This document shows, in pieces, positions 19,370 through 29,294 of a stretch of DNA of 64,000 bases. Position 1 is the first letter of the stretch, and each line of letters begins with the position of its first letter. The stretch is from Prorocentrum cordatum (taxonomy: Eukaryota > Sar > Dinophyceae > Prorocentrales > Prorocentraceae), in NCBI GenBank assembly GCA_963575745.1, contig CAUYUJ010001367.1, positions 1 to 64,000 of the forward strand, given 5' to 3'. Under the pieces are notes generated by a model. The model made no database searches and was not told where the DNA came from. It saw nothing but the letters and a program-made list of their open reading frames with translations. The position numbers were made by a program, and so were the translations under genes.

Positions 19370-21110
19370 CGCATGCAGTCGCGCAGCCGTCTTCGAGAGC
19401 ACAAGCATCACACATAGCTTCCTGCATTAAAATTTAAGGTGAACATCTGCGCAAGTTGCGATAATGCTTCGATGGGAGGTGAGGGGTATTTCGGTGACTC
19501 GTAATGGCTGTTGCACTGATTTATCTTAAACTCGCGTGCGTTCCGAAACTTGGAGGCATCTTGGGGCCCTCGTGGGATTCTTTTGGGTCCCTCTTGGGGC
19601 CTCCTGGGGCTCTTTCTTGGGGCTCTCCTGAGGTCCTCTTAGGGCCTTATTGGGGCTTCTTGGTGCTCTTTTGGAGCGTCGTGGGGCCCTCTTGGGGCTC
19701 TTTTGGGGGGTCTGGGGCCTTCTTTGCATTTATCATCGCGCCTAGCCTTGTCATTGAAGGCACCGCAGCTCTGCACTTGCGCCGCGGTGATCCGCAGTTG
19801 TCGGATGCGGCCACCTCTCGTCAGAGCCGCTGTCTCAAAAAAATGCATCGATGCAGCGACATTGAGAGGCGGGTCAAGCGAACCGATCCGCGTGGGCGGC
19901 AAACTCCACCCTCCTACTTGCTGCGCCCATCATGGTTCAGAGCGGAAGCCGCCTCCACCCCTTGAGTTCCCATCCTTCCCTCCCGCCACTCCTCCCCGAC
20001 TAACGCCCGAACCGCGAGCCTGCAGCGCGCAGTGCTCCTGAACAAAAAAAAAAAAACAAAAAAAAAAAAAAACACATCCTCGTGCTGCGCAATGCGATGC
20101 AAAACTCTGCGCCTCCAGGCTGTGGACTCAACAAGTCCTGCGCTTCTTAGAAGCGTCGGCCTCCTTGCTAGTGGGTGCACCTGGCTTGGCGAATAGCTCG
20201 CTCCCCGCAGCAATCTTCCTAGTGTTCGTCAGCGTGGGGATCGTCACTTCAGAGTGGGCGGAGCGCTCTCCCGCATTGAAGCTTAAGATTGAAATGGGTG
20301 CAAATTTCGATGGTGCTTCGATGAGAGGTGAGGGGTATTTCGATGACTCGTAATGGCTGTTGCACTGATTTGTATCTTAAACTCGCGTGCGTTCCGAAAC
20401 TTGGAGGCATCTTGGGGCCCTCTTGGGATTCTGTTGGGCCCCTCTTGGGGCCTCATGCGGCTCTTTCTTGGGGCTCTCCTGAGGTCCTCTTAGGGCCTTC
20501 TTGGGGCTGCTTGGTGCTCTTTTGGGGCGTCGCGGGGCCCTCTTGGGGCTCTTTTGGGGGGTCTGGGGCCTTCTTTGCATTTATCATCGCGCCTAGCCTT
20601 GTCATTGAAGGCACCGCAGCTCTGCACTTGCGTCGCGGTGATCCGCAGTTGTCGGATGCGACCACCTCTCGCCAGAGCCGCTGTCTCAAAAAAATGCATC
20701 GATGCAGCGACATTGAGAGGCGGGTCAAGCGAACCGATCCGCGTGGGCGGCAAACTCCACCCTCCTACTTGCTGCGCCCATCATGGTTCAGAGCGGAAGC
20801 CGCCTCCACCCCTTGAGTTCCCATCCTTCCCCCCCGCCACCCCTCCCCGACTAACGCCCGAACCGCGAGCCTGCAGCGCGCAGTGTTCCTGGGAAAAAAA
20901 AAAAAAAAAATCCTCGTGCTGCGCAATGCGATGCAAAACTCTGCGCCTCCAGGCTGTGGACTCAGCAAGTCCTGCGCTGCTTAGAAGCGTCGGCCTCCTT
21001 GCTAGTGGGTGCACCTGGCTTGACGAATAGCTCGCTCCCCGCAGCAATCTTCCTAGTGTTCGTCAGCGCGGGGATCGTCACTTCAGAGTGGGCGGAGCGC
21101 TCTCCAATGA
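19370..21110 (-). repeat. Two tandem units (about 0.84 kb) copying the 3' end of the adjacent gene
   Basis: Head at about 19370-19430, then unit 1 (to about 20272) and unit 2 (20275-21105). Each contains a CTTGGGG repeat, an about 0.5-kb conserved block with CAAAAAAATGCATCGATGCA, an A-run of variable length, and on the minus strand codons for SAHSEVTIP.LTNTRKIAAG and ELFVKPGAPTSKEADA. Unit 2 joins the intact exon at 21106. Unit 1 instead joins the start of the next unit at the same GCGCTCTCC breakpoint, as also happens at 10428. Confidence 0.88.
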
Positions 21111-21483
21111 TGACCTGTATATTCACGGACACTGTCGAGCGAACCATATTCACAGCAGCACTGTCAGGGTTTGAAGCCACGCACCAACACGGAACGACGA
21201 ATGTATTGCTCTCATCGCTCTGGGGGGACGGGGCCTCAAACTTCGGGGACACGTGCACCTTCGTATCGATATCCTCCAGCGCCGACGGCACCTCGACAGC
21301 GTTTGCGGGCACTTTCGTGTTGTGGGAGATAAATGGGGTAAAGGGGACTAAGATGAGCTCACCCTTCTTATAACCAGTGTTGCTCACGACCTTCTTCGAC
21401 ATCTTGGTAGATACAACGGTGACATCGGCGCGGTAGCGCACGAAGGCGTGCTTCAGCGCGCATCGCACATGGGGGGGCAAGCA
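20962..21483 (-). CDS. Unknown protein, last exon
   Basis: Opens after the AG at 21484-21485 with C-L-P-P-H-V-R-C-A-L-K-H-A-F-V-R. It continues YRADVTVVSTKMSKKVV, then GYKKGELILVPFTPFIS, FVVPCWCVAS and ALTNTRKIAAGSELFVKPG, to a stop near 20962. The GELILVPF/PCWCV pattern recalls a widespread dinoflagellate family of unknown function (recalled, not searched). The last 50 or so codons are those duplicated in the upstream tandem units. Confidence 0.55.
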   Translation of the reverse strand, partial: CLPPHVRCALKHAFVRYRADVTVVSTKMSKKVVSNTGYKKGELILVPFTPFISHNTKVPANAVEVPSALEDIDTKVHVSPKFEAPSPQSDESNTFVVPCWCVASNPDSAAVNMVRSTVSVNIQVIIGERSAHSEVTIPALTNTRKIAAGSELFVKPGAPTSKEADASKQRRTC

Positions 21484-21542
21484 CTACATGGGGGATCCTC
21501 CTCATCCTCCTCCGTCACCCCTCCTTCCCTCGTGGGGTTTAC
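21484..21542 (-). other. Predicted 59-nt intron
   Basis: GTAAAC donor and TAG acceptor, phase 0. It separates H-P-S-Q from C-L-P-P-H. Confidence 0.5.
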
Positions 21543-21704
21543 CTGACTGGGGTGCGCGGAACCTTCGGGCAGGGCCCTCCGTTGGGCCCAGAATGAGTCC
21601 AGCCCGTTGGACCCCAAGACTGCGTTGACCAGGTCTCCGCCGAGTGCCCAGCCCAGCCAGTCCTCCTCCTCATCATCATCATCCTCCCTCTTATCATCCT
21701 CCTC
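21543..21704 (-). CDS. Unknown protein, internal acidic exon
   Basis: Encodes E-E-D-D-K-R-E and an Asp/Glu run, then DWLGWALGGDLVNAVLGSN and SFWAQRRALPEGSAHPSQ. Phase-0 borders on both sides link it to neighbouring exons. Confidence 0.5.
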
Positions 21705-21763
21705 CTCGCCGTCCCCATCCGCATCCGTATCATCAGTGGCAAAGCACGGCAAGGCACGTGCAC
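21705..21763 (-). other. Predicted 59-nt intron
   Basis: GTGCAC donor after F-K-A-Q; GGCGAG acceptor before E-E-D-D. Phase 0. The GAG repeat makes the acceptor ambiguous by 3-6 nt. Confidence 0.4.
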
Positions 21764-21862
21764 CTGGGCCTTGAACTCCTCGATCACGCATTGGTCGTTA
21801 TCCAGTGCCTGCTTGAACACGTTGGACACATTGGTGATGATCTCGGCGGGGACGGGGGCCAG
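21764..21862 (-). CDS. Unknown protein, short internal exon
   Basis: Encodes L-A-P-V-P-A-E-I-I-T-N-V, then VSNVFKQALDNDQCVIEEFK, between a CTCTCAG acceptor (21863-21869) and the 21763 donor. Phase 0 at both ends. Confidence 0.45.
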
Positions 21863-21885
21863 CTGAGAGCGCTCTTAATTCTTCG

Positions 21886-22140
21886 TAGTCGTCGTTCTCC
21901 TCGGGGAGAACGACGACGACGAAGACGACGATCGTCGTCCTCGTCGTCGTCACCGTCTTCATCGTCGTCGCCGTCCTCCTCCTCCTCCTCCTCCTCGTCG
22001 CCGTCGTCCTCGTCGTCGTCGTCGTCGCCCTCGTCGTCGTCGTCGTCCCCGATCGTCGTCGGCGTCGTCCTCGTCGTCGTCGCCGTCGTCGTCGCCGTCG
22101 TCGTCGCCAACGCCGCCGTCGTCTTAAGGTCGGCTACTCG
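21886..22140. repeat. (CGT)n microsatellite with hairpin
   Basis: A hairpin (GTCGTCGTTCTCC / GGAGAACGACGAC, about 21889-21918) followed by a long degenerate CGTCGT/CTCCTC tract. It lies in a probable intron. Confidence 0.85.
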
Positions 22141-22227
22141 TCGAACAGCCGTTTTTTTTTTTTTTGAGGCTTCATCCGCCCCCCCTCGCGCAGATTGTCG
22201 TCATTGTCGCCGACGTTACCGCCATCG

Positions 22228-22287
22228 CCGCCCTCATGTGGCTATCAACTACACGTATACGTGCAGTTGATAGCAGCATGAGGGCGG
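22228..22287. repeat. 60-bp palindrome
   Basis: Arms CCGCCCTCATG...GCTATCAACT and their inverse meet at CACGTATACGTG (22252-22263). Each arm is 30 bp with about two mismatched pairs. It falls inside the open frame at the 3' side of the exon 22310-23443. Confidence 0.9.
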
Positions 22288-22309
22288 AGAGATCAATCAA
22301 CAAAAAAGC

Positions 22310-23443
22310 AGCCTCCCACTCGTCCACCACGCAGCCGAAAGACACGACCAGCTCCATCTTCTCCACAGGCGTGCTGGACGTCTTCTGCTTCCGCCGACGC
22401 ATGTCCTCGTCCCACCACTCCTGGCTCACGAGCGTGGCCTTGCCGCTCTCGAGGTTCTGGATGACGCGCACCGTCTTGTGGTCAGTCTTATGCCGCACCC
22501 TCTTACCAACAACGAGGCCATTGTTCTGCATCACGCGGTCGCTCAGCGCGCCGCCCTTGGAGAACTGGGCGACGCCAGCGGACGCGGCCCTGCGCTCGTT
22601 GATGTCCTCCTCGGCCTCGGTCTCGAACGGAGTCGGCTTAACCTCCATGCATTGCGGCTGCGCCGCCCGCGCATCCACCATGAACAGCGCGTGGACCTCA
22701 TTCAGTGTCTCGTAGTTCTTCGTGGATTTCGATTTTTTCTTGAGGCACGTCATGATTGATCTCACTTGCATGTCCCCGATCAGCCTGGCCGAAACTCCAG
22801 GGTCGATGCCATGTACTTTTGATAGCCATGCCTCCGCGACCTCCGTGGCGGCGCAAATCTCCAGGGCGTCGGCTTTCAGCTTGCTGGCGGGCTGGCTGAG
22901 CGAGGAGAAGTCGGAGCTGCTGATGAGCTTGCTAACCCCGTTCTTGACGTACTGCGCTGGGCACACCATGCATGCTTTCACGCATGCGCCAATGAAGGTA
23001 GGTCCCTGTAGGAACGGCACCTGTGATAGCATCTTGAACGTGGTCCCATGCACGTCGCGCATCTTATCCCCGACGCACTTCGCATATGCAGCGACGTCTT
23101 GCAGCAACGGTGCATTGTCTCCACCGCTGTACACTTTCAGAAACTCGATCATGTCGCCAACTTGGCCGCGCAAATGTGGTTTTGTCTTCTCCATCGCCTG
23201 CTCGATCTCTTTCCACTTGTAGCTTTGGCAACTCAGCAAATTCCTCTGGCCCATGCCGTGAACTTGCAAGAGTGCTTGGATCTTCGACTGGGTGGTGCTC
23301 GTCCCGTGGTCTGCGTTGCCGCCCTCCACGAACAGCGTCGGCAGCTCTGGGAACGCCTCCTCGACCTCGGCCCTGATCACAAACCACGTGTACCCCTCGG
23401 TGCAGGGCTTCCTGAGAGAGTCGCAGAGGGCAAACGCCTTCTC
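22310..23443 (-). CDS. Unknown protein, large exon
   Basis: A frame of about 380 codons from E-K-A-F-A-L-C-D (after TAG acceptor, 23444-23446) through AEVEEAFPELPTLFVEGGN, MRDVHGTTFKMLSQVPFLQG, EVAEAWLSKVHGIDPG and RVRHKTDHKTVRVIQNLESG to about VVDEWEA. Composition is balanced and codon-like over the whole length, with no low complexity, so this is the best non-transposon coding candidate here. The 3' border is uncertain: the frame stays open through the palindrome to 22172. I recognise no family. The KxRHKTDHKTVRV stretch looks like a small beta-barrel, which is only an impression. Confidence 0.6.
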
Positions 23444-23513
23444 CTAGACGGATGGGGTGACCAGCAACAGCGTACGCGCGCCACGGTTTCAACCCAAGGG
23501 TCGAAACTATGAC
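23444..23513 (-). other. Predicted short intron, about 70 nt
   Basis: The acceptor CCATCCGTCTAG is clear; a GTCATA donor after Q-Q-R-T-R gives phase 0. The donor is weak, so a frameshift is the alternative. Confidence 0.35.
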
Positions 23514-24101
23514 TCTCGTGCGCTGTTGGCTGGTTGCCGCCCCTCCGTCCTGGACTATCTTGCCCGTCTGGTCAATGGTGTGTTCGTTCTCGCTCGTACA
23601 GCCGAAGATGATGCACCGCAACAGCTGCAACGTGTGGCTGCCAGCAACGGTCAAATACTTGCAGTCTGCAGGGTTCACATCTGCAAGCCCTCCACTGCTC
23701 GATGTGGCAAGTGTTTTGTTGAACTCTACTTGCTTCTTGAACTTCGATGGGTCTTTGGAGACCTCGAAACATACAGATTCACGAGTCTTTTCAATATCAA
23801 ACCCAATTGAAATAATCATGTTGAGTAACTTGTGCACTGCGTCGCTGTCAACTCCGATACCGTGCCGATTTTGAAAATGACAATTCAAGCTTTTCGCTGG
23901 TATGACGAGCTCATACGCCAGGTCGTGCTGCAGAAGCATCTTCTTCAGGTTGCTCAGGGCTGACGTGATCTGGGTGTGCTTGTGATTTGACTGGCCGCCT
24001 AAAAACTGTCCGATCATCTGTGTAATAGTGTCACCGCAAGCTTGCAGTGTTTTCTCCATGCGTGAAGTTCTCACTGGACAACCAAAAAAAAGGAAACTCA
24101 T
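23514..24101 (-). CDS. Unknown protein, first recognised exon
   Basis: Encodes MEKTLQACGDTITQMIGQF, LSNLKKMLLQHDLAYELVIP, LLNMIISIGFDIEKTRES, NPADCKYLTVAGSHTLQLLR and CIIFGCTSENEHTIDQTGK. It is codon-like and helical in character. An internal Met (24059) just upstream of E-K-T-L is a likelier start than the Met at 24101. It joins 22310-23443 through a short intron. Function unknown. Confidence 0.55.
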
Positions 24102-24109
24102 ACGGCTAC

Positions 24110-24630
24110 AGAACGGCTACGTGATGATGAGTGGCATCCCTCTCCCCCCCATCACCGTGAAAATAATCGATATACACCTAGTCACCCCCTGACTCACACA
24201 GTCCAGAAAACATCCGTTCGCGAATCAAATATTGGCTCAGCTGCATCGAAATTCGGAATGGTCCCCTCCGAAATGTGCGACCCCCTAACTAGGATAGCTG
24301 GGTTAGCTAACTCCACGTCTAACCTACAAGCCCTAACTTACGTTACCCCCCTTACAAGCTAAAAAGTAAGTGAGAACGCTAACCGCGCGAATCGACTTCC
24401 CAATGTAAGCTTTCCACCCCCTCTGAATTACGCTTAACCAAGATCGCTCGGGTTAACAGTGATGTCCGTCCGACGCTAAACACGCTAAAGGATAAGGGGC
24501 GGGTGGAAATAGGATCGCGTGATTACAAGTAACATTGCTAGGTTGTAAACGCTTTGCAAGCCGAGTGCAAGCTACCTGCAAGCTGTTGCAAACACCCCGA
24601 AGACTTACTAAGGGCCGCGGCCCTCGCAGC
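24110..24630. other. Intergenic
   Basis: Lower-GC DNA with scattered GTTAGCTAA/CTAACTT words. No gene seen. Confidence 0.45.
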
Positions 24631-26373
24631 AGAGCGGCCTCCGGCACCGTTTCCGGACGGATCCGCTGGATCCGCTGGATCCGGTGACGAATCCCAAACC
24701 GGCGCCCTCGCCTGAGACATCCTCACAAAACGGGCCCCGGGGGGGATGCCCAGAGGAGCCCAGAGCGGCCTCCGGCACCGTTTCCGGACGGATCCGCTGG
24801 ATCCGCTGGATCCGGTGACGAATCCCAAACCGGCGCCCTCGCCTGAGACATCCTCACAAAACGGGCCCCGGGGGGGATGCCCAGAGGAGCCCAGAGCGGC
24901 CTCCGGCACCGTTTCCGGACGGATCCGCTGGATCCGCTGGATCCGGTGACGAATCCCAAACCGGCGCCCTCGCCTGAGACATCCTCACAAAACGGGCCCC
25001 GGGGGGGATGCCCAGAGGAGCCCAGAGCGGCCTCCGGCACCGTTTCCGGACGGATCCGCTGGATCCGCTGGATCCGCTGGATCCGGTGACGAATCCCAAA
25101 CCGGCGCCCTCGCCTGAGACATCCTCACAAAACGGGCCCCGGGGGGGATGCCCAGAGGAGCCCAGAGCGGCCTCCGGCACCGTTTCCGGACGGATCCGCT
25201 GGATCCGCTGGATCCGGTGACGAATCCCAAACCGGCGCCCTCGCCTGAGACATCCTCACAAAACGGGCCCCGGGGGGGATGCCCAGAGGAGCCCAGAGCG
25301 GCCTCCGGCACCGTTTCCGGACGGATCCGCTGGATCCGCTGGATCCGGTGACGAATCCCAAACCGGCGCCCTCGCCTGAGACATCCTCACAAAACGGGCC
25401 CCGGGGGGGATGCCCAGAGGAGCCCAGAGCGGCCTCCGGCACCGTTTCCGGACGGATCCGCTGGATCCGCTGGATCCGGTGACGAATCCCAAACCGGCGC
25501 CCTCGCCTGAGACATCCTCACAAAACGGGCCCCGGGGGGGATGCCCAGAGGAGCCCAGAGCGGCCTCCGGCACCGTTTCCGGACGGATCCGCTGGATCCG
25601 CTGGATCCGGTGACGAATCCCAAACCGGCGCCCTCGCCTGAGACATCCTCACAAAACGGGCCCCGGGGGGGATGCCCAGAGGAGCCCAGAGCGGCCTCCG
25701 GCACCGTTTCCGGACGGATCCGCTGGATCCGCTGGATCCGGTGACGAATCCCAAACCGGCGCCCTCGCCTGAGACATCCTCACAAAACGGGCCCCGGGGG
25801 GGATGCCCAGAGGAGCCCAGAGCGGCCTCCGGCACCGTTTCCGGACGGATCCGCTGGATCCGCTGGATCCGGTGACGAATCCCAAACCGGCGCCCTCGCC
25901 TGAGACATCCTCACAAAACGGGCCCCGGGGGGGATGCCCAGAGGAGCCCAGAGCGGCCTCCGGCACCGTTTCCGGACGGATCCGCTGGATCCGCTGGATC
26001 CGGTGACGAATCCCAAACCGGCGCCCTCGCCTGAGACATCCTCACAAAACGGGCCCCGGGGGGGATGCCCAGAGGAGCCCAGAGCGGCCTCCGGCACCGT
26101 TTCCGGACGGATCCGCTGGATCCGCTGGATCCGGTGACGAATCCCAAACCGGCGCCCTCGCCTGAGACATCCTCACAAAACGGGCCCCGGGGGGGATGCC
26201 CAGAGGAGCCCAGAGCGGCCTCCGGCACCGTTTCCGGACGGATCCGCTGGATCCGCTGGATCCGGTGACGAATCCCAAACCGGCGCCCTCGCCTGAGACA
26301 TCCTCACAAAACGGGCCCCGGGGGGGATGCCCAGAGGAGCCCAGAGCGGCCTCCGGCACCGTTTCCGGACGGA
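24631..26373 (+). repeat. 131-bp minisatellite array, 13 full units plus a partial
   Basis: Units start at 24631, 24762, 24893, 25024, 25164, 25295, 25426, 25557, 25688, 25819, 25950, 26081 and 26212; a 31-bp partial starts at 26343. Units look virtually identical. The fourth is 140 bp because GGATCCGCT is present three times instead of two. Since 131 is not a multiple of 3, the many approximately 105-codon frames here are artefacts. Confidence 0.98.
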
Positions 26374-26419
26374 CGACCTGACTGCATAACACGCCTGGAT
26401 ATGCCGACGGGGGCGAAGG

Positions 26420-26480
26420 AGGAGGAGGAGGGAGGAGGAGGAGGAGGAGGAGGAGGAGGAGGAGGAGGAGGAGGAGGGGG
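26420..26480. repeat. (GGA)n microsatellite
   Basis: About 18 GGA/GAG units. Confidence 0.95.
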
Positions 26481-26679
26481 AGGGGGCAGGCGAGGGAGCC
26501 CCGGCCCTGGGGGAGGGGCCCTGAGGGAGCCCTGATGGGCTTCCGGCACCATGGAGAGGTCCTGTGGGGCGGCCGCCCCTTCTTCTCTCGGTCGTTTCCC
26601 TCTCGCCCAGAAGCGCGCGCCCCTTCTTCTATATATACAGAAACTCCCGATCAACCGCAGAGCGGCGGATGTTAAGCAT

Positions 26680-27185
26680 CCTCATCCTCATCCTCACCCT
26701 CCTGATCATCATCACGATCATCATGCTCACCATGCTTTTACTGGTCGTCATGCTCATCGTGGACATCATGATAAACCTGATCATCATAGACGTCATCATG
26801 TTCACCACCACCATCAAACTCTTCACGACCATCAGAATCATTAAGATCACCATCGTCAACGTCATCCTCATCATCACCCTGACGATCAACCTCATCGTCA
26901 TCATGTTGACCCCCACTATCATCACACTCATCAGTACCATCCTCAAGCATAGCATCAGCAATATTATCATCATCACCATCATCAGCACCACCATCCTCAT
27001 CCGCACTCTCACCCTCACCCTCATGCTCATCTTCATCCACATCCTCCTCCTCCTCATCATCATCAACATGATCAGCACCATCATCGTCATCATCGTCATC
27101 AGCATCACCATCATCACCATCATCACCATCATCATCATCATCATCATCACTATCAGCATCACCATCAGCATCATCTTCAGAAACA
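26680..27185 (-). pseudogene. Acidic reading frame, copy 2
   Basis: Paralogue of 8035-8590 in the same orientation. The minus-strand frame encodes D-N-I-A-D-A-M-L-E-D-G-T-D-E-C-D-D-S, DDDEVDRQGDDEDDVDDGD and GEHDDVYDDQV. Differences from copy 1 include conservative or acidic-preserving changes. It belongs to a larger open frame (28171-26738) whose upstream part is GGA/CCT low complexity, so only this part is supported. Confidence 0.45.
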
Positions 27186-27550
27186 TCATCTGGGCCCTCC
27201 TCCCCCTCGCATCCCCACCCTCCCTCGAGAGGCACATGGTGGAACAGGGCTGAACCTAAACGGTGTTTTGCGTTCTCGTTTTGTTTTCGTGTTCCCTCGT
27301 TTTGTCTTCGATCCGATTCTACCGCAAAACGACGTCGAAACGAAAACGGCCCACGAAGTCGACAAAACACCGCTGAGGTCCAGCCCCGTGGTGGGCAACG
27401 CCTGGCGCCCGCCCTCCGAAAGCCCTTCGGGCCTCGAGGGGTCGCGCAGGGGTCGAGGTGGGCCGTCGCGTCGCTCAGGTGTGCCCGCTCGAGCGCCGAA
27501 CGCAGGGGGGCACCTCGGCGTCGCCGACTGCCTACCACCGGCAGGGCAAG
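27186..27550. other. Spacer
   Basis: Unique sequence with CGTTTTG repeats (27258-27330). No gene. Confidence 0.4.
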
Positions 27551-28065
27551 AAGAGGAGGAGAGGGAGGAGGGAGATGACGAGGAGGATCAGGGTCGGGAG
27601 AAGGGAGGAGGAGGAGGAGGAGGAGGAGGAGGAGGAGGAGGAGGAGGAGGAGGAGGAGGTGGAGGTGGAGGAGGAGGAAGAGGAGGAAGAGGAGGAGGCG
27701 GCGACGGAGGAGAACGCCAAGGACGAGGAGGAGGTAGGAGAAGGGAGGAGGGAGATGACGAGGAGGATCAGGGTCGGGAGGAGGGAGGAGGAGGAGGAGG
27801 AGGAGGAGCAGGAGGAGAGAGAGGAGAGAGCGGAGAGAGGAGAGAGGGAGGATCACGAGGATGAGGGCGAGGAGGAGCAGGACGAGGGTGCACATGAGTG
27901 TGAAGAGGAAGGACCAGCAGGAGGTGCAGCAGGGTGGAGAGGAGGGAGGGAGAGCAGGAGAAGGAGAGGAGGAGGGTGGAGGAGGCACGAGAAGATAGGA
28001 GGGGGGGAGAAGGAGAAAGCAGGCAGAGCGAAGTTGGCCGAGGAGGAAGAAGAGAAGGAGACAAC
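27550..28065. repeat. GGA-rich microsatellite with a duplicated 54-bp segment
   Basis: AGATGACGAGGAGGATCAGGGTCGGGAG recurs at about 27574 and 27754 inside GGAGGA sequence. Confidence 0.9.
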
Positions 28066-28112
28066 GGCGACGACCGGGACGATGTGGGGCATTCGCGCCC
28101 CCCGCGGCCTGT

Positions 28113-28580
28113 CTACGACAGTGACGGACTCCGGGACAGCGATGCGCTGCTGCTTTCGCTGCCCTCGTCATCGCTGTCGTCGCCTAGTGCGGAGGAAGAC
28201 TCCTCCGTCGAGGCCCCGTACCAGGAGATAGCGTCGAGTTGTCCGACCTGCTGGCTCATGCGCTGGATGATGTGCGACCGCTGGGACTCCAAGACCTGGG
28301 GGGGGAGAAAGCACTGCTCCACCACCAAGCTGGGCATCCGTTTGGACACACGGGCGTACAGGCCAAATGCGTGCAGATGCGTGCCAAGGAGAGCAACGGA
28401 GACGCCAAATGTGTGCCAGAGGGTAAAGCCACGCCAAATGCGTGCCAGCACGAGGCTGGGAAGAAGGAAGGCCGAGGAAGAGGAGAAGCACCGCTGCCTG
28501 CCAACCATAGCCGAGACACAAGCGGTAGGACGGTATAACTGTACACTTGTGGATGTCCGCTCGCCTCGGCGCTTGACCAA
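28113..28580 (-). CDS. Hypothetical Ser/Asp-tailed ORF
   Basis: A 155-codon frame. Its C-terminal half (VVEQCFLPPQVLESQRSHII, then RMSQQVGQLDAISWYGASTE and a Ser/Asp tail) looks codon-like. The N-terminal half covers an imperfect GCCAAATGCGTGCCAG repeat (28365-28460). No family recognised; may be one exon or chance. Confidence 0.25.
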   Translation of the reverse strand: MVKRRGERTSTSVQLYRPTACVSAMVGRQRCFSSSSAFLLPSLVLARIWRGFTLWHTFGVSVALLGTHLHAFGLYARVSKRMPSLVVEQCFLPPQVLESQRSHIIQRMSQQVGQLDAISWYGASTEESSSALGDDSDDEGSESSSASLSRSPSLS

Positions 28581-28584
28581 ACCT

Positions 28585-28640
28585 GGCGGCGCCTCCGGCG
28601 CTGCCCCTGGCGCGCTTCGCGCGCGCCATGGGACGGGGTC
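28585..28640. repeat. GC-rich hairpin, related to 36511-36552
   Basis: GGCGGCGCCTCCGGCGCTGC followed by CCTGGCGCGCTTCGCGCGCG; the same pair of hairpins forms the centre of the fold-back element at 36443-36615. Confidence 0.75.
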
Positions 28641-28852
28641 CAGCGCCGCCCCAGGAAATCCTCGATGACTTGCATCAGTTCACGCTGAGGCGTTATGTTT
28701 TTCTTCGGACCTGAGGGGGGAGGGCACGAAGATGCTGCCGCCAGCCATCAGGAGCGACGAACATCTCAACACCCGCGCGGTCTGGGCACCGAGGCACGAC
28801 ACCATGGATACGGGACCCTAGGGATACGGTCCGAACGGGGCATCTGCGCAAA

Positions 28853-29010
28853 TTACCAGCCTGGAACATATCCCTATCCCCATGCTGGACACCTCCTCAT
28901 CACGATGCCAATCTTAGGGATTCCCTTATTTTTTGAGGGCGAATCCCTAAGATTGTCATCGCCTTTTGGCGTGTCAATCTTAAGGATAGGGATACGTTCG
29001 AGGCTGGTAA
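28853..29010. mobile_element. Fold-back MITE with 5-bp target duplication
   Basis: A 158-bp element flanked by GCAAA on both sides (28848-28852 and 29011-29015). Terminal inverted repeats begin TTACCAGCCT and reach TATCCCTATCC, about 27 bp with two mismatches. The halves stay complementary inward (CAATCTTAGGGATTC at 28910-28924 against its inverse at 28941-28955). Non-autonomous; no coding capacity. Confidence 0.88.
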
Positions 29011-29015
29011 GCAAA

Positions 29016-29294
29016 GCCGCCCTGCGTCCATGGGGTCGCGGCCGAGGAGTCTGGAGCCGCGGCTACGGATGTCCCCAGTGCAGTCCGGCAGCCTCCTAAG
29101 CCCCCAGGGGAGGAGGAGGGAGGGAGCAGAGGGGAGGAGGACAAGCTAGGCGCGCTCGTGCCATATCTGACATCCTGTCCCTCCCTTCCATCCCCTCCTG
29201 TTGCGCAGACTTTTCCTCTTTCCGCGGACGCGTGTCACAACCGACCTTGAGCTCCACAGAAGAACGCATCGTGTTATGCGCAGTCGAAAGAGGG
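29016..29294. other. Spacer
   Basis: No gene seen; GGAGGAGG at 29107-29145. Confidence 0.4.

Noticed and set aside
24631-26373. Regular direct repeats as a CRISPR array
   Set aside because: Units are 131 bp and identical throughout, with no variable spacers and no cas genes; the context is eukaryotic.
26738-28171. Whole 477-codon minus-strand ORF as a gene
   Set aside because: Only the acidic part (26680-27185) has a paralogue; the upstream two thirds translate CCT/GGA microsatellite and GC-rich spacer.
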